Assembly: GCA_905202605.1 (NCBI GenBank)
Contig: CAJKSU010000126.1
Span: 1-8,152, forward strand
Length of the DNA stretch: 8,152 nucleotides
DNA from: an uncultured Eubacteriales bacterium
Lineage (GTDB): Bacteria; Bacillota; Clostridia; Oscillospirales; Oscillospiraceae
Direction: 5' to 3'
The position numbers and the translations under genes are program-made. The notes under the pieces are model-generated. The model had not been told where the DNA came from, did no database searches, and saw nothing but the letters and a program-made list of their open reading frames with translations. Below, in pieces: positions 6,209 to 8,152 of the stretch; the stretch's first letter is position 1, and each line of letters begins with the position of its first letter.

Positions 6209-7054
6209 TTACTTCAGCCGTCCCTCCAGCGTCAGATACTGGTCAAAGATCAGGCGGCTGACACGGGAGCCGAACACCGTGGCGGGATGCTCCGGATAAT
6301 ACTGCTTGTCCGAAAAATCCTTATTGAGCATGACGATCACATAACTGCCATAGGGCGTTGTGATAATGCCGCCGTCATTCCGGCAGGCGTTCATGCTGCC
6401 TGATTTGGAGGCAAACCAGAACAGCTGCTCATCATAGTTGTCCGGATCCACGTAAAACTGAGGAAGGGACTTTACAATCATGGAGTTATAGTGCTGCTGG
6501 GACAAAATCTGCCACATCTGCTCCGATGCCTCCGGGCTGACCAGCGTACGATTTTGGATCCGCACAAACATGGAGGCATAATCTCTGGGTGTGGTGGTGC
6601 CAAGCTGATGATATTTGGCGAAATCCAGCACATTGTGGAGCTTGGTATCCTTGCAGCCCAGCTTCTGAATGCAGTCATTGATCTTGTCGATACCCAGATA
6701 ATCAATGAGCATATTGGTTGCAATATTGTCGCTGACAATGATCATCAGCGTCGCCACGTTCTTCACGGACAGGGTCGTTCCGACCTCCAGTGAGCCGAGG
6801 ATGCCGCTGCCGTCGATCCAGAACCGTTCCTCACAGGTGAGCATGTCGTGCAGGCTGGCCTTCCCCTGCTCGATGGCACCAAACAGTGCCGCAAGGATAT
6901 AGACCTTAATGGTGCTGGCTGTCTCAAACTTCTCATCCGGGAAGCGGGTGATCACGTTGCCCTTCAAATCGTCGATATATAGTCCCATGGTTCCGTCGTA
7001 GCTTTTCAGCTCCGCTTCAATGCGCTCTTCCAGCGTCAGTCTTGGATCAGTCAT
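6209..7054 (-). CDS. Class A beta-lactamase-like serine hydrolase, apparently cytoplasmic
   Basis: A 281-residue member of the beta-lactamase/transpeptidase-like serine hydrolases (beta-lactamase2 type). Active-site motifs are in order: nucleophile Ser47 and Lys50 in ASTIK, SDN at 108-110 (MIIVSDNIATNMLIDYLG), and KSG at 217-219 (FASKSGSMN). TTTP (153-156) marks the end of the omega-loop region, but the ExxLN motif carrying the deacylating Glu166 of true class A lactamases is not visible; TKLHNVLDF stands there instead. The N-terminus (MTDPRLTLEERIEAEL) is charged with no signal peptide or lipobox, so the protein should stay in the cytoplasm. The ATG overlaps the dipeptidase stop (ATGA) and has GGGAGG upstream. 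A role on peptides or amides alongside the dipeptidase is inferred; beta-lactam resistance is not supported. Confidence 0.9.
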   Translation of the reverse strand: MTDPRLTLEERIEAELKSYDGTMGLYIDDLKGNVITRFPDEKFETASTIKVYILAALFGAIEQGKASLHDMLTCEERFWIDGSGILGSLEVGTTLSVKNVATLMIIVSDNIATNMLIDYLGIDKINDCIQKLGCKDTKLHNVLDFAKYHQLGTTTPRDYASMFVRIQNRTLVSPEASEQMWQILSQQHYNSMIVKSLPQFYVDPDNYDEQLFWFASKSGSMNACRNDGGIITTPYGSYVIVMLNKDFSDKQYYPEHPATVFGSRVSRLIFDQYLTLEGRLK

Positions 7055-8019
7055 TTCAGCACCTCCCGATACAGCCGCAGCACATTACCGTGGAAGATCT
7101 TTTCGATCTCCCCGGTCTTGAAGCCCTGCCGCTCCAGCTCCTGAGCCAACAGCGGCATCTTGCCGCAGTTGTCCAGCTCCAGATCGCCGTCAATACCGTC
7201 ATAGTCGGTGCCGAGGCCCAGCACGTCGATGCCGCCTACATTCACAATGTGCTTTGCATGGCGCACCATGTCCTCTACCCGGCTCTTTCCGTTGGGATTC
7301 AGAAAATCCCCGCAGAAGTTCAGGCCCATCACACCGCCCTTGTCCGCCAGCGCACGGATCATATCATCGGTCATATTCCGGGTGTGGTCGCAAACGGCAC
7401 GGGCGTTAGAATGGGAGGCCACAAAGGGGCCATCGCAGTATTTTACCACATCCCAGAAGCCGTCATCTCCCAGATGGCTTACATCCACAATCATGCCCAC
7501 CCGGTTCATCTCCCGAACGATCTCAATTCCCTCCGGCTTGAGACCGTAACGCCGGGACGGATCATAGTCCTTGGCCTTGACAATGGTATTGGGATAGCCG
7601 ATCTCATTTTCAAAGTTCCATGTCAGCGTCAGCATCCGGACGCCCAGCTGGTACAAGCTGCGCACCACATATGGATTGCCCTTGAGCACAGCGCCCTCCT
7701 CAATGGTCAGCATACCGGACAGCTTGCCCGCCGCGCGGTTCTTTTCAATGTCCGCATATTGCAGCACAGGCGCAATGATATCGGCGTTGTCCGCCATGGC
7801 GCGGTTGTATACGTCGATCATCTCCAGCACGTTCACCAGCGGATCCTTTTCTCTGCCCAGAAACACGAACATCGCAAAGTTCTGGAGCAGGTAATCCCCC
7901 TGCTGCATTTTTTCAAGATCTATATGCAGGGAATTCTTCCGGAGGGAAATGGGCTTGCCGGCCTTTTCCGCCTTCCAGAGTTCCCCGATGGTATCGCAGT
8001 GCATATCTACAGCTTTCAT
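7051..8019 (-). CDS. M19-family (membrane-dipeptidase-type) zinc dipeptidase
   Basis: A 322-residue metallopeptidase of the renal dipeptidase family, which cleaves dipeptides, often including those with a C-terminal D-residue. The binuclear zinc site can be traced: His7/Asp9 in DMHCDT, a Glu at 107 or 108 in LTIEEG, His182 in DVSHLG and His203 in ASHSNAR. GVRMLTLTWNFENEIGYPN (126-144) and LGLGTDYDGI (267-276) are further family hallmarks. It has no signal peptide, so it is probably cytoplasmic despite the family name. The ATG (8017-8019) is chosen because the conserved sequence starts here with AAGAGG upstream; the frame stays open to the window edge, but that part contains the promoter. Its stop overlaps the serine hydrolase start. 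The actual dipeptide substrate is not shown by sequence. Confidence 0.95.
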   Translation of the reverse strand: MKAVDMHCDTIGELWKAEKAGKPISLRKNSLHIDLEKMQQGDYLLQNFAMFVFLGREKDPLVNVLEMIDVYNRAMADNADIIAPVLQYADIEKNRAAGKLSGMLTIEEGAVLKGNPYVVRSLYQLGVRMLTLTWNFENEIGYPNTIVKAKDYDPSRRYGLKPEGIEIVREMNRVGMIVDVSHLGDDGFWDVVKYCDGPFVASHSNARAVCDHTRNMTDDMIRALADKGGVMGLNFCGDFLNPNGKSRVEDMVRHAKHIVNVGGIDVLGLGTDYDGIDGDLELDNCGKMPLLAQELERQGFKTGEIEKIFHGNVLRLYREVLK

Positions 8020-8056
8020 AAAAGATACCTCTTTTCTTTGTTCAAGTCTATCTTTT

Positions 8057-8085
8057 AGTTTACGAGATTTTATTGCGGAAATCAA
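8057..8085 (-). promoter_or_regulatory. Promoter for the dipeptidase-serine hydrolase pair
   Basis: On the minus strand TTGATT (8080-8085), a 17-base spacer and TAAACT (8057-8062). Four of six bases match the -10 consensus and four of six the -35 consensus, with ideal spacing. The start site would be near 8050, about 30 bases before the ATG. Confidence 0.6.
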
Positions 8086-8111
8086 GTGTATTCCCTCAAA
8101 CGCATCCTTCT

Positions 8112-8129
8112 GCGGAATATTTTTTCCGC
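8112..8129. repeat. Short inverted repeat upstream of the dipeptidase promoter
   Basis: GCGGAA (8112-8117) and TTCCGC (8124-8129) form a six-pair stem around a six-base A/T loop. It sits about 27 bases upstream of the -35 box. It could be an operator, the end of a terminator for a gene outside the window, or chance. No T run follows it on either strand beyond the loop itself. Confidence 0.3.
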
Positions 8130-8152
8130 CTGCACGGACCCTTGAAACGCTC

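Noticed and set aside
6209..7054. Beta-lactam resistance gene
   Set aside because: Motifs place it in the fold, but it has no export signal and no visible Glu166, so resistance cannot be claimed.
7042..8058. Plus-strand open frame of 338 codons opposite the dipeptidase
   Set aside because: Almost exactly mirrors the dipeptidase gene and its product has the His/Gln/Val-rich composition of an antisense shadow. No ribosome binding site or family motif was seen.

Overview
The window reads as ordinary chromosomal DNA from a Gram-positive anaerobe of the Clostridia, most likely an Oscillospiraceae/Ruminococcaceae-type gut bacterium. This is inferred from the moderately GC-rich coding, the strong purine-rich ribosome binding sites, the split chromate-transporter pair, the ruvC-ruvA-ruvB order and the character of the protein sequences. 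No database search was possible, so the genus is left open. All ten convincing genes lie on the minus strand, so the reading order runs from the right edge of the window to the left.

Right end (8152 to about 6200). A promoter at 8057-8085 precedes an M19-family dipeptidase. Its stop codon overlaps the start of a class A beta-lactamase-like serine hydrolase (ATGA). The hydrolase keeps the SxxK, SDN and KSG motifs but has no signal peptide and no clear Glu166 equivalent. The two look like a coupled cytoplasmic peptide- or amide-cleaving pair.

Middle (about 6170 to 525). A second promoter (6139-6167) starts what looks like one long operon: a 56-residue single-pass membrane protein, a YgjP-type zinc metallohydrolase, two half-size chromate (CHR) transporter subunits, ruvC, ruvA, ruvB and glmM. 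Junctions are overlaps or 10-15 base gaps, except for 64 bases ahead of the first transporter gene. RuvC, RuvA and RuvB together form the Holliday-junction migration and cleavage machine. GlmM makes glucosamine-1-phosphate for UDP-GlcNAc and thus for peptidoglycan. Three successive genes at the head of the operon use non-ATG starts (GTG, TTG, TTG).

Left end (524 to 1). Directly after glmM there is a perfect-consensus promoter (TTGACA, 16 bases, TATAAT; 479-506). It is followed by an unusually long leader of about 260 bases with several potential hairpins and competing long-range pairings. The leader ends at a zinc-ribbon protein gene truncated by the window edge. That gene uses codons typical of highly expressed genes. 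The leader is the part of the window least explained by known features and is the best candidate for something undescribed, either a cis-regulatory RNA or a small RNA. Apart from it the genes are recognisable families, and no mobile element, CRISPR array, tRNA or rRNA was seen.
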